Assembly (NCBI GenBank): GCA_905203765.1
Contig: CAJKXC010000004.1
Location: forward strand, 29,879-93,878
DNA: 64,000 nucleotides
Origin: an uncultured Bacteroides sp.
GTDB taxonomy: Bacteria > Bacteroidota > Bacteroidia > Bacteroidales > Bacteroidaceae
Direction: 5' to 3'
The position numbers and the translations under genes are program-made. Below are positions 43,153-51,075 of the stretch, piece by piece (positions within the stretch are counted from its first letter, which is position 1; each line of letters opens with the position of its first letter). The notes below the pieces were generated by a model, which made no database searches, was not told where the DNA came from, and was given only the letters and a program-made list of their open reading frames with translations.

Positions 43153-44799
43153 ATGACTAAAAGTGCATTACAAATTGCAAGGGCTGCTTATCAGCCCAAA
43201 CTTCCGAAAGCGCTGAAAGGAACTGTTAAAGCTGCCGAAGGTGCTGCTACCCAGTCTGTAGCCGATCAGGAAGAAATCAAGAAGCTGTTCCCCAACACGT
43301 ACGGAATGCCTTTGATTAAGTTTGAAGCAACGGACGAGGCTACCAACTTCCCTGCAATGAATGTAGGCGTTATCCTTTCCGGTGGTCAGGCTCCCGGTGG
43401 TCATAATGTGATTTCAGGTATCTTCGATGGTATCAAGAAACTGAACAAGGACAGCAAGTTGTATGGCTTCATCCTGGGCCCCGGCGGCTTGGTAGACCAT
43501 AACTATATGGAACTTACTGCCGACATTATCGACGAATACCGCAACACGGGTGGTTTCGATATCATCGGTTCAGGCCGTACCAAACTGGAAAAGGAAGAGC
43601 AGTTCGAGAAAGGTCTTGAAATCCTGAAAGAACTCGACATCAAAGCACTGGTAATTATCGGTGGTGATGACTCTAATACCAACGCTTGCGTATTGGCGGA
43701 ATACTATGCTGCCAAGAAATGCGGCGTACAGGTTATCGGTTGCCCGAAGACTATCGACGGCGACTTGAAGAACGATATGATTGAAACTTCTTTCGGTTTC
43801 GATACTGCTTGCAAGACTTACTCTGAAGTAATCGGTAACATCCAACGCGACTGTAACTCAGCCCGCAAATACTGGCACTTCATCAAGCTGATGGGACGTT
43901 CTGCTTCTCACATCGCTTTGGAATGCGCTTTGCAGGTACAGCCCAACATCTGTATCATTTCCGAAGAGGTAGAAGCGAAAGATATGTCTTTGGATGACAT
44001 TGTAACCAGCATTGCCAAGGTTGTAGCTGATCGTGCCGCACAGGGCAACAACTTCGGTACGGTTCTTATCCCCGAAGGTCTGGTAGAGTTCATTCCGGCT
44101 ATGAAGCGCCTGATCGCTGAGCTGAACGACTTCCTGGCTGCCAATGCCGAAGAATTCTCTCAAATCAAGAAATCTCACCAACGCGACTATATCATCCGCA
44201 AGCTCTCTCCTGAGAACGCTGCCATTTACGCCAGCCTTCCCGAAGGCGTTGCACGCCAGTTGTCACTGGACCGCGACCCGCACGGAAACGTACAGGTATC
44301 ACTGATCGAAACAGAGAAACTGCTGTCCGAAATGGTTGGTACTAAGCTGGCCCAGTGGAAAGAAGAAGGCAAGTTCGTAGGCAAGTTTGCTGCCCAGCAC
44401 CACTTCTTCGGTTACGAAGGCCGTTGCGCTGCTCCGTCTAACTTCGATGCTGACTACTGCTACTCTCTGGGTTATGCAGCTTCTGCACTGATTGCTAACG
44501 GAAAGACCGGATATATGTCATCCGTACGCAACACTACTGCTCCTGCCGAAGAATGGATTGCAGGCGGTGTGCCCATCACTATGATGATGAATATGGAACG
44601 TCGTCACGGCGAAATGAAACCGGTAATCCAGAAAGCTTTGGTGAAACTGGACGGTGCTCCTTTCAAGGCATTTGCTGCTCAGCGCGACCGTTGGGCTATG
44701 GAAACAGACTATGTTTATCCGGGTCCTATCCAGTACTTCGGTCCGACAGAAGTTTGCGACGAGCCTACCAAGACTTTGCAATTGGAACAAGGTAAGTAA
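43153..44799 (+). CDS. pfp: Pyrophosphate-dependent 6-phosphofructokinase
   Basis: Cytosolic glycolytic enzyme that reversibly phosphorylates fructose 6-phosphate with pyrophosphate. The 548-aa length is that of the long PFP clade. Motifs: GVILSGGQAPGGHNVISG (diphosphate site, first loop), GGDDSNTNACVLAEYY with the GGDDS signature that marks PPi use (ATP enzymes have GGDGS), PKTIDGDLKND with the catalytic TIDGD, and MGRSASHIALECA. Codon use is strongly biased, as for an abundant protein. It stands alone with its own promoter and a hairpin terminator. Confidence 0.96.
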   Translation: MTKSALQIARAAYQPKLPKALKGTVKAAEGAATQSVADQEEIKKLFPNTYGMPLIKFEATDEATNFPAMNVGVILSGGQAPGGHNVISGIFDGIKKLNKDSKLYGFILGPGGLVDHNYMELTADIIDEYRNTGGFDIIGSGRTKLEKEEQFEKGLEILKELDIKALVIIGGDDSNTNACVLAEYYAAKKCGVQVIGCPKTIDGDLKNDMIETSFGFDTACKTYSEVIGNIQRDCNSARKYWHFIKLMGRSASHIALECALQVQPNICIISEEVEAKDMSLDDIVTSIAKVVADRAAQGNNFGTVLIPEGLVEFIPAMKRLIAELNDFLAANAEEFSQIKKSHQRDYIIRKLSPENAAIYASLPEGVARQLSLDRDPHGNVQVSLIETEKLLSEMVGTKLAQWKEEGKFVGKFAAQHHFFGYEGRCAAPSNFDADYCYSLGYAASALIANGKTGYMSSVRNTTAPAEEWIAGGVPITMMMNMERRHGEMKPVIQKALVKLDGAPFKAFAAQRDRWAMETDYVYPGPIQYFGPTEVCDEPTKTLQLEQGK

Positions 44800-44824
44800 A
44801 CACTACTGCCTGTTGTGATAGTTG

Positions 44825-44904
44825 GAACACAAATTGCACGAATTACGCAACCGTTCTCCATTCTTTGGTTTTGTGTAATTTGCGTAGTTTGTGTTCTTTT
44901 CTTT
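44825..44904 (+). terminator. Long imperfect hairpin after PFP, of the 9-nt-word repeat type
   Basis: Arms 44825-44850 and 44871-44896 pair with about five mismatches of 26 and are followed by TTTTCTTT. The left arm reads as CACAAATTG, CACGAATTA, CGCAA, a 9-nt word pattern shared with the elements at 12614 and 63976. Confidence 0.7.
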
Positions 44905-44919
44905 AATACATATATATAG

Positions 44920-45789
44920 ATGCCAACTAAAACCGATACTGCCACTCGTCGCAAGACTACTGCCGCCCGTCGTTCTTCGTCCCCGCGGGGCAGGAAGAAG
45001 GCGAAGAAGCCGCAAGCCCGTACCATGCCCGCATGGTTGCGCATCTTCTTGTCGGCCTGCATTATACTCGTATTCTCTGCCGGGTTCTATTGGTTCTGCA
45101 TCCGTCCTTATGCCTACCGCTGGAAGTCTTGTCCCGGTGAGAAAGGTTATGGCGTTTGTATGCCTTGCGACTACGAGGTGCACGGCATAGACATCTCCCA
45201 CTATCAAGGCGATATCGACTGGGAGAAATTGGCATATGACAAGAACCCCCGTTTTCCCCTTCACTTCATCTTCCTGAAAGCTACCGAGGGGGGCGACCAC
45301 GGCGATGATACCTTTGCCCGCAACTTTGATCAGGCACGCAAGCACGGTTTCATCCGCGGTGCTTATCATTACTTCCTGCCCAGAACCGATGCACGCAGGC
45401 AGGCAGACTTCTTTATCCGTACCGTGAAACTCTCTCAAGGCGATCTGCCACCGGTGCTCGATGTGGAGACTACCGGCAAGAAGTCGTCTCAGGAACTGAA
45501 AGTTGCCGTCAAGACCTGGCTCGACCAGGTAGAGGCTCACTATGGTGTGAAGCCCATTCTCTATACTTCCTATAAATTCAAGATGCGCTATCTCAACGAT
45601 TCTATCTTCAATACCTATCCCTACTGGATAGCCCACTATTACGTCGACTCGGTGAAGTACGAAGGCAAGTGGCACTTCTGGCAGCATACCGATGTAGGTA
45701 CAGTGCCCGGTATTAAAGAGGAAGTCGATCTGAACGTGTTCAACGGAACACTGGAAGAGTTGCAAGCGCTCACGCTACAAACAAAATAA
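44920..45789 (+). CDS. GH25 family lysozyme-like membrane-anchored hydrolase
   Basis: Putative peptidoglycan muramidase, 289 aa. Residues 1-40 are a basic, Arg/Lys/Thr-rich cytoplasmic tail, residues about 44-64 a membrane helix (IFLSACIILVFSAGFYWFC), so it is anchored rather than secreted free. The GH25 barrel follows: VHGIDISHYQGDIDW with the first catalytic Asp, FIFLKATEG, FIRGAYHYF, the D-x-E pair in VLDVETTG, PILYTSYKF, YWIAHYYVD and WHFWQHTD. Cell-wall remodelling or prophage-like defence are both known roles in the family; no phage genes surround it. Confidence 0.92.
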   Translation: MPTKTDTATRRKTTAARRSSSPRGRKKAKKPQARTMPAWLRIFLSACIILVFSAGFYWFCIRPYAYRWKSCPGEKGYGVCMPCDYEVHGIDISHYQGDIDWEKLAYDKNPRFPLHFIFLKATEGGDHGDDTFARNFDQARKHGFIRGAYHYFLPRTDARRQADFFIRTVKLSQGDLPPVLDVETTGKKSSQELKVAVKTWLDQVEAHYGVKPILYTSYKFKMRYLNDSIFNTYPYWIAHYYVDSVKYEGKWHFWQHTDVGTVPGIKEEVDLNVFNGTLEELQALTLQTK

Positions 45790-45812
45790 GTGCGTTTTGA
45801 TACAGCCTTCTG

Positions 45813-45846
45813 TGTCCGCTATCGGACAAGTGTTCATTATCGGACA
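45813..45846 (+). promoter_or_regulatory. Two tandem enhancer-like palindromes upstream of the sigma-54-type promoter
   Basis: TGTCCG-N4-CGGACA (45813-45828) is a perfect 6-bp inverted repeat. A related copy, TGTTCATTATCGGACA, follows at 45831-45846, 18 bp further. They lie about 80 and 98 bp before the predicted start of transcription, where NtrC-type activators usually bind. Confidence 0.6.
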
Positions 45847-45890
45847 GTACTTCCTTTCCGTTTTCTTCTGATAATCTGATTCTTACCGTT

Positions 45891-45907
45891 TTGGCTTATT
45901 TCTTGCT
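45891..45907 (+). promoter_or_regulatory. Sigma-54 (RpoN) type promoter of the permease genes
   Basis: The 17-mer TTGGCTTATTTCTTGCT keeps the -24 GG and -12 GC exactly 10 bp apart, with TTGGC and TTGCT blocks as in the RpoN consensus. The predicted start near 45918 leaves a 22-nt leader. Confidence 0.65.
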
Positions 45908-45939
45908 TCCTATCAATCAATCAGTTAATACATATCTGT

Positions 45940-47244
45940 ATGATAGGGAAATACTTGCGGCAGTCTTTCATGATGCTGAAACAGAATCCGTTGTTCAGCG
46001 GCTTTTATATTGTCGGCACCGGATTGGCCATCTCTATGGTCATGGTGTTGGCTGTGCTCTATTATATAAAGATAGGAGATATTTATCCCGAAACTCATCG
46101 CAGCCGTATGCTCGTTGCTCCCACGGCACATATGCAATATACTAAAGATACCAGTTGGAATACGACCTGGAAGTATTCCGGCGCTTTTGTCAAAGAGTGC
46201 TTCTATACCCTCGACGGGGTAGAGGCGGTTACTGCTGTGAACGATGCAGAAAGTTGGTTTGTGAAGGTAGAAGGCGTGAAGCGTCCTCTTTCGGCTTTGG
46301 TGAAGTTGACTGATACGGGCTTTTGGAAAGTATTCGATTTCTCGTTCATTCACGGGCAACCTTTTACGGATGCCGATTTCCAGAGTGGCATCCGTACGGC
46401 GGTTATCACGGAAGATATGGCACGCCGCATCTTTGGAAGGGCAGATGTAGTGGGAGAGTACGTAAAGCTGAACTATACCGATTATCGCGTCTGCGGCGTG
46501 GTGAAGTCACCGAGTTATGCCATGAATCTGAGCTATGCACAGGTGTGGCTGCCTTATACGTGTCTTCCGAACTATGTGGAAGAGAACAATCAGTGGGGAG
46601 TCATCGGGCCGTTCCAAGTAGCTATCTTGCTGCCTTCGGCTATGGATGCCGACAGGGTGAAATCGCAGGTGGACGAGTATGTACGCAAGTTCAACGCCTT
46701 GCCGCATGATGACTACGAGCTGGTGATGCATGGCCAGCCTTATCTGTATTGGAAAACGCTGTTTTATGCCAATGATATGGAAGACCTGGATTTCTTTATG
46801 ATAGTCAGGAAGATGGGTTTGTGGCTGCTGATGTTGTTGCTGGTGCCGGCACTCAATCTGTCGGGAATGATTTCTTCGCGCATGGAGCGCCGGTTGCCCG
46901 AGATGGGGCTGCGTAAAGCCTTCGGGGCTACCGGAAGACGCCTCTTTTCACAAATTGTCTGGGAGAACCTTTTATTGACGTGTCTCGGTGGTATCATAGG
47001 GTTGATGCTCTCTTACGGTATGGTGGTGTTTGCCAAAGACTGGCTGCTGACCATGTTGGATGGGGGAACGAGCCCGTTGCCCGACAGTGTGCAGATGAGT
47101 ATCACCACCGATATGCTGTTCAATCCTGCTCTGTTTGTAACCACGTTTGTGGTCTGCATCGTGCTGAATCTGTTTTCGGCACTGATACCGGCTTGCGTCG
47201 CTTTGAAGAAAGATATTGTTTATTCGCTCAACAAACAAAAATAA
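45940..47244 (+). CDS. FtsX/MacB-like ABC transporter permease
   Basis: Inner-membrane protein of 434 aa with the four-helix layout of MacB/FtsX-type permeases: TM1 near residues 20-43 (FYIVGTGLAISMVMVLAVLYY), a large periplasmic domain (about 50-275), TM2 near 288-306, TM3 around 345-365 and TM4 near 402-422. LRKAFGATGRRLFSQIVWENLLL is the characteristic cytoplasmic loop before TM3. It is followed 6 bp later by a second permease; no ATPase or adaptor gene lies nearby. In Bacteroides such permeases often sit in RpoN-controlled clusters. Confidence 0.88.
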   Translation: MIGKYLRQSFMMLKQNPLFSGFYIVGTGLAISMVMVLAVLYYIKIGDIYPETHRSRMLVAPTAHMQYTKDTSWNTTWKYSGAFVKECFYTLDGVEAVTAVNDAESWFVKVEGVKRPLSALVKLTDTGFWKVFDFSFIHGQPFTDADFQSGIRTAVITEDMARRIFGRADVVGEYVKLNYTDYRVCGVVKSPSYAMNLSYAQVWLPYTCLPNYVEENNQWGVIGPFQVAILLPSAMDADRVKSQVDEYVRKFNALPHDDYELVMHGQPYLYWKTLFYANDMEDLDFFMIVRKMGLWLLMLLLVPALNLSGMISSRMERRLPEMGLRKAFGATGRRLFSQIVWENLLLTCLGGIIGLMLSYGMVVFAKDWLLTMLDGGTSPLPDSVQMSITTDMLFNPALFVTTFVVCIVLNLFSALIPACVALKKDIVYSLNKQK

Positions 47245-47250
47245 CGAGGT

Positions 47251-48522
47251 ATGTTGCAACAAATCATAAAGCTTCTGTGGAACGGACGTCGGCATAATCT
47301 TTGGATCATGTTGGAACTGGTGGTGATAGCCGTTGTCAGTTGGGCAGTCATCGACCCGTTGTTTGTGCTGAATTACAATCAATCCATCCCGGACGGTTAT
47401 GAATCGGATGGCTTGTATCGTTTGGAACTGACACGCAACAAGATGGATACCGTTGCCGACCCAGTCCGGGACTATGCGCGGATTATGCACGGACTGCGCA
47501 GCCATAAAGATATAGAATCCGCCACTTGTGTCCTTTCGGGTGCTTATCCCAGTTCGCCGGGCAATAATATGAACCAGGTATTCAAGGATACAACCAGGGT
47601 GCGTATGACGTATATTCCTTTTTTTACCCATTCCGGGTTCTTTCAGACCTGGCGTTTTCGTTCGGCAAAGGACGGAACTTGGGAGTCACTTGAAAATCTG
47701 GAAGTACCAGGCGGCAGTGTGATCTTGACGGAAGATGCGGCAATGTCGCTTTCGGGCGGTACCGACCTGGTGGGACAGAGCGTATATAGTGTTTATGATA
47801 GTACGGAGATTCCTGTTGTGGGAGTGATGCAGCCCATCAAGATGCGCAACAGTATGCAACCTTATATGGTACGGCTGGTCTCTTATGGCGATGAAAGCCA
47901 GATGCCGGACTGGGCGTACAGTCGGAGTATGCGTATCTTTTTCCGTACCAAGGCGGGAGTGCCGGAAGGGCGTTTCATAGAGGAATTTATGCGGTGGGTG
48001 GATGATAATCTCTCGTCCGGTTCACTGGTGTTCAATAAGCTGACTCCTTTTCATACAGTGCAGAAGGATAGCGATTTGCAGGAAGGCGTGACGAGCGAGA
48101 TACGCATGAAGTATGCTTTGGCGTACTTCTTTATGATTAATCTGTTGTTGGCGGTTAGCGGAACATTTTGGCTTCATACGCGTATGCGCCGCGAGGAAAT
48201 CGGCGTCAGGCTGTCTTATGGCGCCTCGCCGGGAGAAATCTGCCGGATGCTGATTGGCGAGGCTTTTGTGATGACGACGGTAGCCGTGCTTGTCGGATGC
48301 TTTTTATATTTCCAGTGGGTTTATTACGAAGGCTTTTATGTGCTGGATGATGGTGTGCCGGGAAACAACAGCCTGTATCTGACGAACCATTTCCTGCCTC
48401 ATTTCTGCATTGTCTCGCTATTGGTGTATGCGGTGATGCTGGTTGTGACGTGGCTCGGAGTATATATTCCGGCACGCAGCATCAGCCGGATTTCACCGGT
48501 GGAAGCGCTTAAAGACGAATGA
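47251..48522 (+). CDS. FtsX/MacB-like ABC transporter permease
   Basis: Second permease of the pair, 423 aa, with the same plan: TM1 near residues 14-33 (LWIMLELVVIAVVSWAVIDP), periplasmic domain to about 285, then TM2-TM4 (YFFMINLLLAVSGTFWL; EAFVMTTVAVLVGCFLYF; IVSLLVYAVMLVVTWLGVYI). The loop EEIGVRLSYGASPGEICRML is the family's coupling region and IPARSISRISPVEALKDE the usual C-terminal tail. It probably forms a heterodimer with the preceding protein, using an ATPase encoded elsewhere. Substrate unknown. Confidence 0.88.
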   Translation: MLQQIIKLLWNGRRHNLWIMLELVVIAVVSWAVIDPLFVLNYNQSIPDGYESDGLYRLELTRNKMDTVADPVRDYARIMHGLRSHKDIESATCVLSGAYPSSPGNNMNQVFKDTTRVRMTYIPFFTHSGFFQTWRFRSAKDGTWESLENLEVPGGSVILTEDAAMSLSGGTDLVGQSVYSVYDSTEIPVVGVMQPIKMRNSMQPYMVRLVSYGDESQMPDWAYSRSMRIFFRTKAGVPEGRFIEEFMRWVDDNLSSGSLVFNKLTPFHTVQKDSDLQEGVTSEIRMKYALAYFFMINLLLAVSGTFWLHTRMRREEIGVRLSYGASPGEICRMLIGEAFVMTTVAVLVGCFLYFQWVYYEGFYVLDDGVPGNNSLYLTNHFLPHFCIVSLLVYAVMLVVTWLGVYIPARSISRISPVEALKDE

Positions 48523-48539
48523 TAAATAATGTGATACTA

Positions 48540-49382
48540 TCACCTTATCACCTTTATTACCGCCCATCCGTTCTTTTCCTGATGATGTACAAAGTGTAGT
48601 CCGTTGCGTTCTGCTTCTGCCCGGATTATGGGGATGTCTTCTACATAGAAACCACTCATATAGAGTTCTGAGCCAGGATGCATGCAGCTTGCATATTGCT
48701 TCATGTCATTCAGCAGGATGTTGCGGTTGATGTTGGCAATCACTACATCGAACGGACCTTTGCCTTTGAGGGCAGAGGCGTCACCTTGAAATACGGAGAT
48801 ATTATCCACACCATTCAGTTCAATGTTTTCGAGGGAATTGCGCACGCACCACTCATCTATATCGACGGCAGTACAAGAAGCCGCACCGCGCATGCGTGCC
48901 AGTATGGCGAGGATGGAAGTGCCGCAGCCCATATCGAGCACGGACTTGCCTTGCAGTTCGCCGTCCAGCAGTTCTCCGATGATGAGACTGGTGGTTTCAT
49001 GGTGCCCTGTGCCGAATGCCATCTGCGGATTGATGACAATTTCATACTCCGCCTCGGGAACATCGTTGTGAAGGGTGCTGTGAATCACACAGCGTCCGCC
49101 GATGACGATAGGCTGAAAAGAATTCTTTTCCCATTCCTCGTTCCAATCCTTGTCTTCCGCTTCTATGTAACTGTACTCTATCCGTGCATCGGGCAGGGGG
49201 AAATCGGCAAGCGCTTCTGCAAGTGCCGTTTCGTTGTGAAAGTCCTTCTGTATATAGGCGGTGATGCCGTCAGTCTGTTCTACAAAGCTCTCAAAACCTA
49301 CTTCCCCCAAGACCGCGGAAAGCACGTCGTTTACTATTTCGGTGCACGGAGTGGTGCGGAATGTAAATTCTAAATATTTCAT
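48540..49382 (-). CDS. prmA: Ribosomal protein L11 methyltransferase
   Basis: Cytosolic S-adenosylmethionine-dependent enzyme that trimethylates ribosomal protein L11; 280 aa, near the family's usual length. The N-terminal domain (about 1-110) is the L11-binding part. The Rossmann domain has PQMAFGTGHHETT and the SAM-binding LDMGCGTSILAI, then AVDIDEWCVRNSLENI and the NINRNIL catalytic loop (N-x-N equivalent). It is convergent with the permease gene, 17 bp away, and transcribed from a promoter shared in region with the Ser/Arg-rich protein gene. Confidence 0.94.
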   Translation of the reverse strand: MKYLEFTFRTTPCTEIVNDVLSAVLGEVGFESFVEQTDGITAYIQKDFHNETALAEALADFPLPDARIEYSYIEAEDKDWNEEWEKNSFQPIVIGGRCVIHSTLHNDVPEAEYEIVINPQMAFGTGHHETTSLIIGELLDGELQGKSVLDMGCGTSILAILARMRGAASCTAVDIDEWCVRNSLENIELNGVDNISVFQGDASALKGKGPFDVVIANINRNILLNDMKQYASCMHPGSELYMSGFYVEDIPIIRAEAERNGLHFVHHQEKNGWAVIKVIR

Positions 49383-49472
49383 CGGAATATGATTGTTTGT
49401 TAAATGCGGAAGGCGTTCTTAGGAGAAAAACCTATTTCTGCATATATTTGTTTATACTGTTTAAAGACAGTG

Positions 49473-49480
49473 CAAAGATA
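49473..49480 (-). promoter_or_regulatory. -7 box of prmA
   Basis: Minus-strand TATCTTTG matches TAnnTTTG exactly, 91 bp upstream of the start codon. A perfect 14-bp palindrome lies just upstream of it. Confidence 0.5.
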
Positions 49481-49487
49481 GGGCATT

Positions 49488-49501
49488 TAGGGAATTCCCT
49501 A
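49488..49501. promoter_or_regulatory. 14-bp perfect palindrome between divergent promoters
   Basis: TAGGGAATTCCCTA reads the same on both strands. It lies between the -33 and -7 regions of the prmA promoter and 45 bp before the -7 box of the next gene, a place suited for an operator. Confidence 0.45.
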
Positions 49502-49545
49502 TAAATCTTTGGGGAAAATCTGCTGCATGGGACAAATTCCGCCAC

Positions 49546-49553
49546 TATCTTTG
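49546..49553 (+). promoter_or_regulatory. -7 box of the Ser/Arg-rich protein gene
   Basis: TATCTTTG matches TAnnTTTG exactly, 46 bp before the start codon. No strong -33 was seen. Confidence 0.5.
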
Positions 49554-49598
49554 TGACGTGAAGAAATATACAATTGTAAATCTATAAACCCAACGAAT

Positions 49599-51038
49599 AT
49601 GAAAAAGATTGTTTTTTTATCGCTTTTTGCCTTGTGCCTTCCTTGGACACTGGCGGCACAAAGTGTAGATGACGACCTTTACTACATCCCTTCCAAGAAG
49701 AAAGAAGAGAAAAAGGAAGTGAAGCAGGAGAAAGTTGTAGCTGCTCCGGTGGAACAAGTCGTAGTAAAGTCGAATGCACCGACCACAGTCTATACATCTC
49801 CTGGAAACACAACCGTTGTGGTGAAAGACCGCAAAGGGAAAACCCGTGATGTGGACGAATATAACCGTCGTTATGATGCCCGTGACAATAACTTTGTGAT
49901 GGAGGACGACACTTTGTACATCGAAGAAAAGGAGCAACCCGACTTGCCCGGTGAATGGGTAAGCGGCTTCGACGGTTCGCAAGATGATTATGAGTATGCC
50001 ACCCGTATCATCCGTTTCCGTAATCCGCGTTATGCCATCAGCATCAGCAGCCCGTTGTACTGGGATGTGGTGTATGGTCTGAACTCTTGGGACTGGAACG
50101 TATATACCGATGGTTTGTATGCTTATGCTTTCCCGACATTCCCCAACCGCTTGTGGTGGGATTGGCGTTATAACTCCTATGGATGGGGTGGATATCCTTA
50201 CTATGGCTACGGCTGGAACAGCTGGTATGGCCCGAGTTGGGGCTTCGGCTTCAGTTGGGGCGGCTGGTATGGCGGCGGCTGGTGGGGACACCATCACCAT
50301 TATTATCCCGGTGGCGGCTGGTATCCCGGTGGCGGACACTGGGGAGGTGGCGGACATTGGGCGCATAATACCTATACTAACAGACGTTCTTATGGCCCGA
50401 CCCGTTCTTCTGTAGGAGGCGGTGGCAGAGTTTCTTCTGCAGCCCGTCGCTCTTCTGCTGTGAATGGCGGACAGACGGTGCGTCGCGGTAGTAGTGCAAC
50501 TTCCGCACAGGTAAGACGTAGTAGCAGCGGGACAACCACCGGTCGCGTGGTAGGCACAAGATCTTCTTCTGCTGTTCGCTCAGGTGCTTCGGCTACCCGT
50601 TCGGGTTCTTCGGCTGTCCGTTCAAGTTCTTCTGCCACTCGTTCAAGTGTAGAACGTTCGGGTGCAACCTCAACTCGTCGTTCTACTTACACCCGACCCA
50701 GCAGCACGCGCAGCAGTTCTTACAATAGTAATGTGGAAGGGGTTCGCAGCAGCCGCTCTTCATCGGCTACCCGCTCTTCCGTAAGAACGTCAGGTAACAG
50801 TAGCAGAACATCATCTACTTACAATAGAGGCTCAAGCAGTGCACCGGCACGAAGCTATTCTAATAGTAATAACCGTAGCAGTAGTACCCGTTCTTATTCT
50901 GCTCCTGCGCGTTCGTCCAGTAGTAGCAGCCGTTCTTCTTCCAGTTACTCATCCGGTGGAAGTTCCCGTTCCAGCGGTGGTGGCGGAGGTAGTGCTACCC
51001 GTTCCAGCGGTGGCGGCGGAGGCTCCAGAAGAAGATAA
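49599..51038 (+). CDS. Secreted low-complexity protein rich in Gly/Trp/Tyr and Ser/Arg/Thr
   Basis: A 479-aa exported protein of unknown function with signal peptide MKKIVFLSLFALCLPWTLAA. Residues about 20-140 are charged and ordered-looking (PSKKKEEKKEVKQEK; RFRNPRYAISISSPLYWDVVYG). Residues about 150-260 are extremely rich in Trp, Tyr, Gly and His (GWNSWYGPSWGFGFSWGGW). The last 210 residues are a Ser/Arg/Thr repeat region (RSSSATRSS-like words), ending in Gly/Ser. No known domain is recognised. Such surface proteins are frequent in Bacteroides and often called 'vitellogenin-like' only because of composition. It is 37 bp before an outer-membrane barrel gene. Confidence 0.8.
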   Translation: MKKIVFLSLFALCLPWTLAAQSVDDDLYYIPSKKKEEKKEVKQEKVVAAPVEQVVVKSNAPTTVYTSPGNTTVVVKDRKGKTRDVDEYNRRYDARDNNFVMEDDTLYIEEKEQPDLPGEWVSGFDGSQDDYEYATRIIRFRNPRYAISISSPLYWDVVYGLNSWDWNVYTDGLYAYAFPTFPNRLWWDWRYNSYGWGGYPYYGYGWNSWYGPSWGFGFSWGGWYGGGWWGHHHHYYPGGGWYPGGGHWGGGGHWAHNTYTNRRSYGPTRSSVGGGGRVSSAARRSSAVNGGQTVRRGSSATSAQVRRSSSGTTTGRVVGTRSSSAVRSGASATRSGSSAVRSSSSATRSSVERSGATSTRRSTYTRPSSTRSSSYNSNVEGVRSSRSSSATRSSVRTSGNSSRTSSTYNRGSSSAPARSYSNSNNRSSSTRSYSAPARSSSSSSRSSSSYSSGGSSRSSGGGGGSATRSSGGGGGSRRR

Positions 51039-51075
51039 TACAAGAAATGTTTTAATCTAACAAAACTGAGGAATT

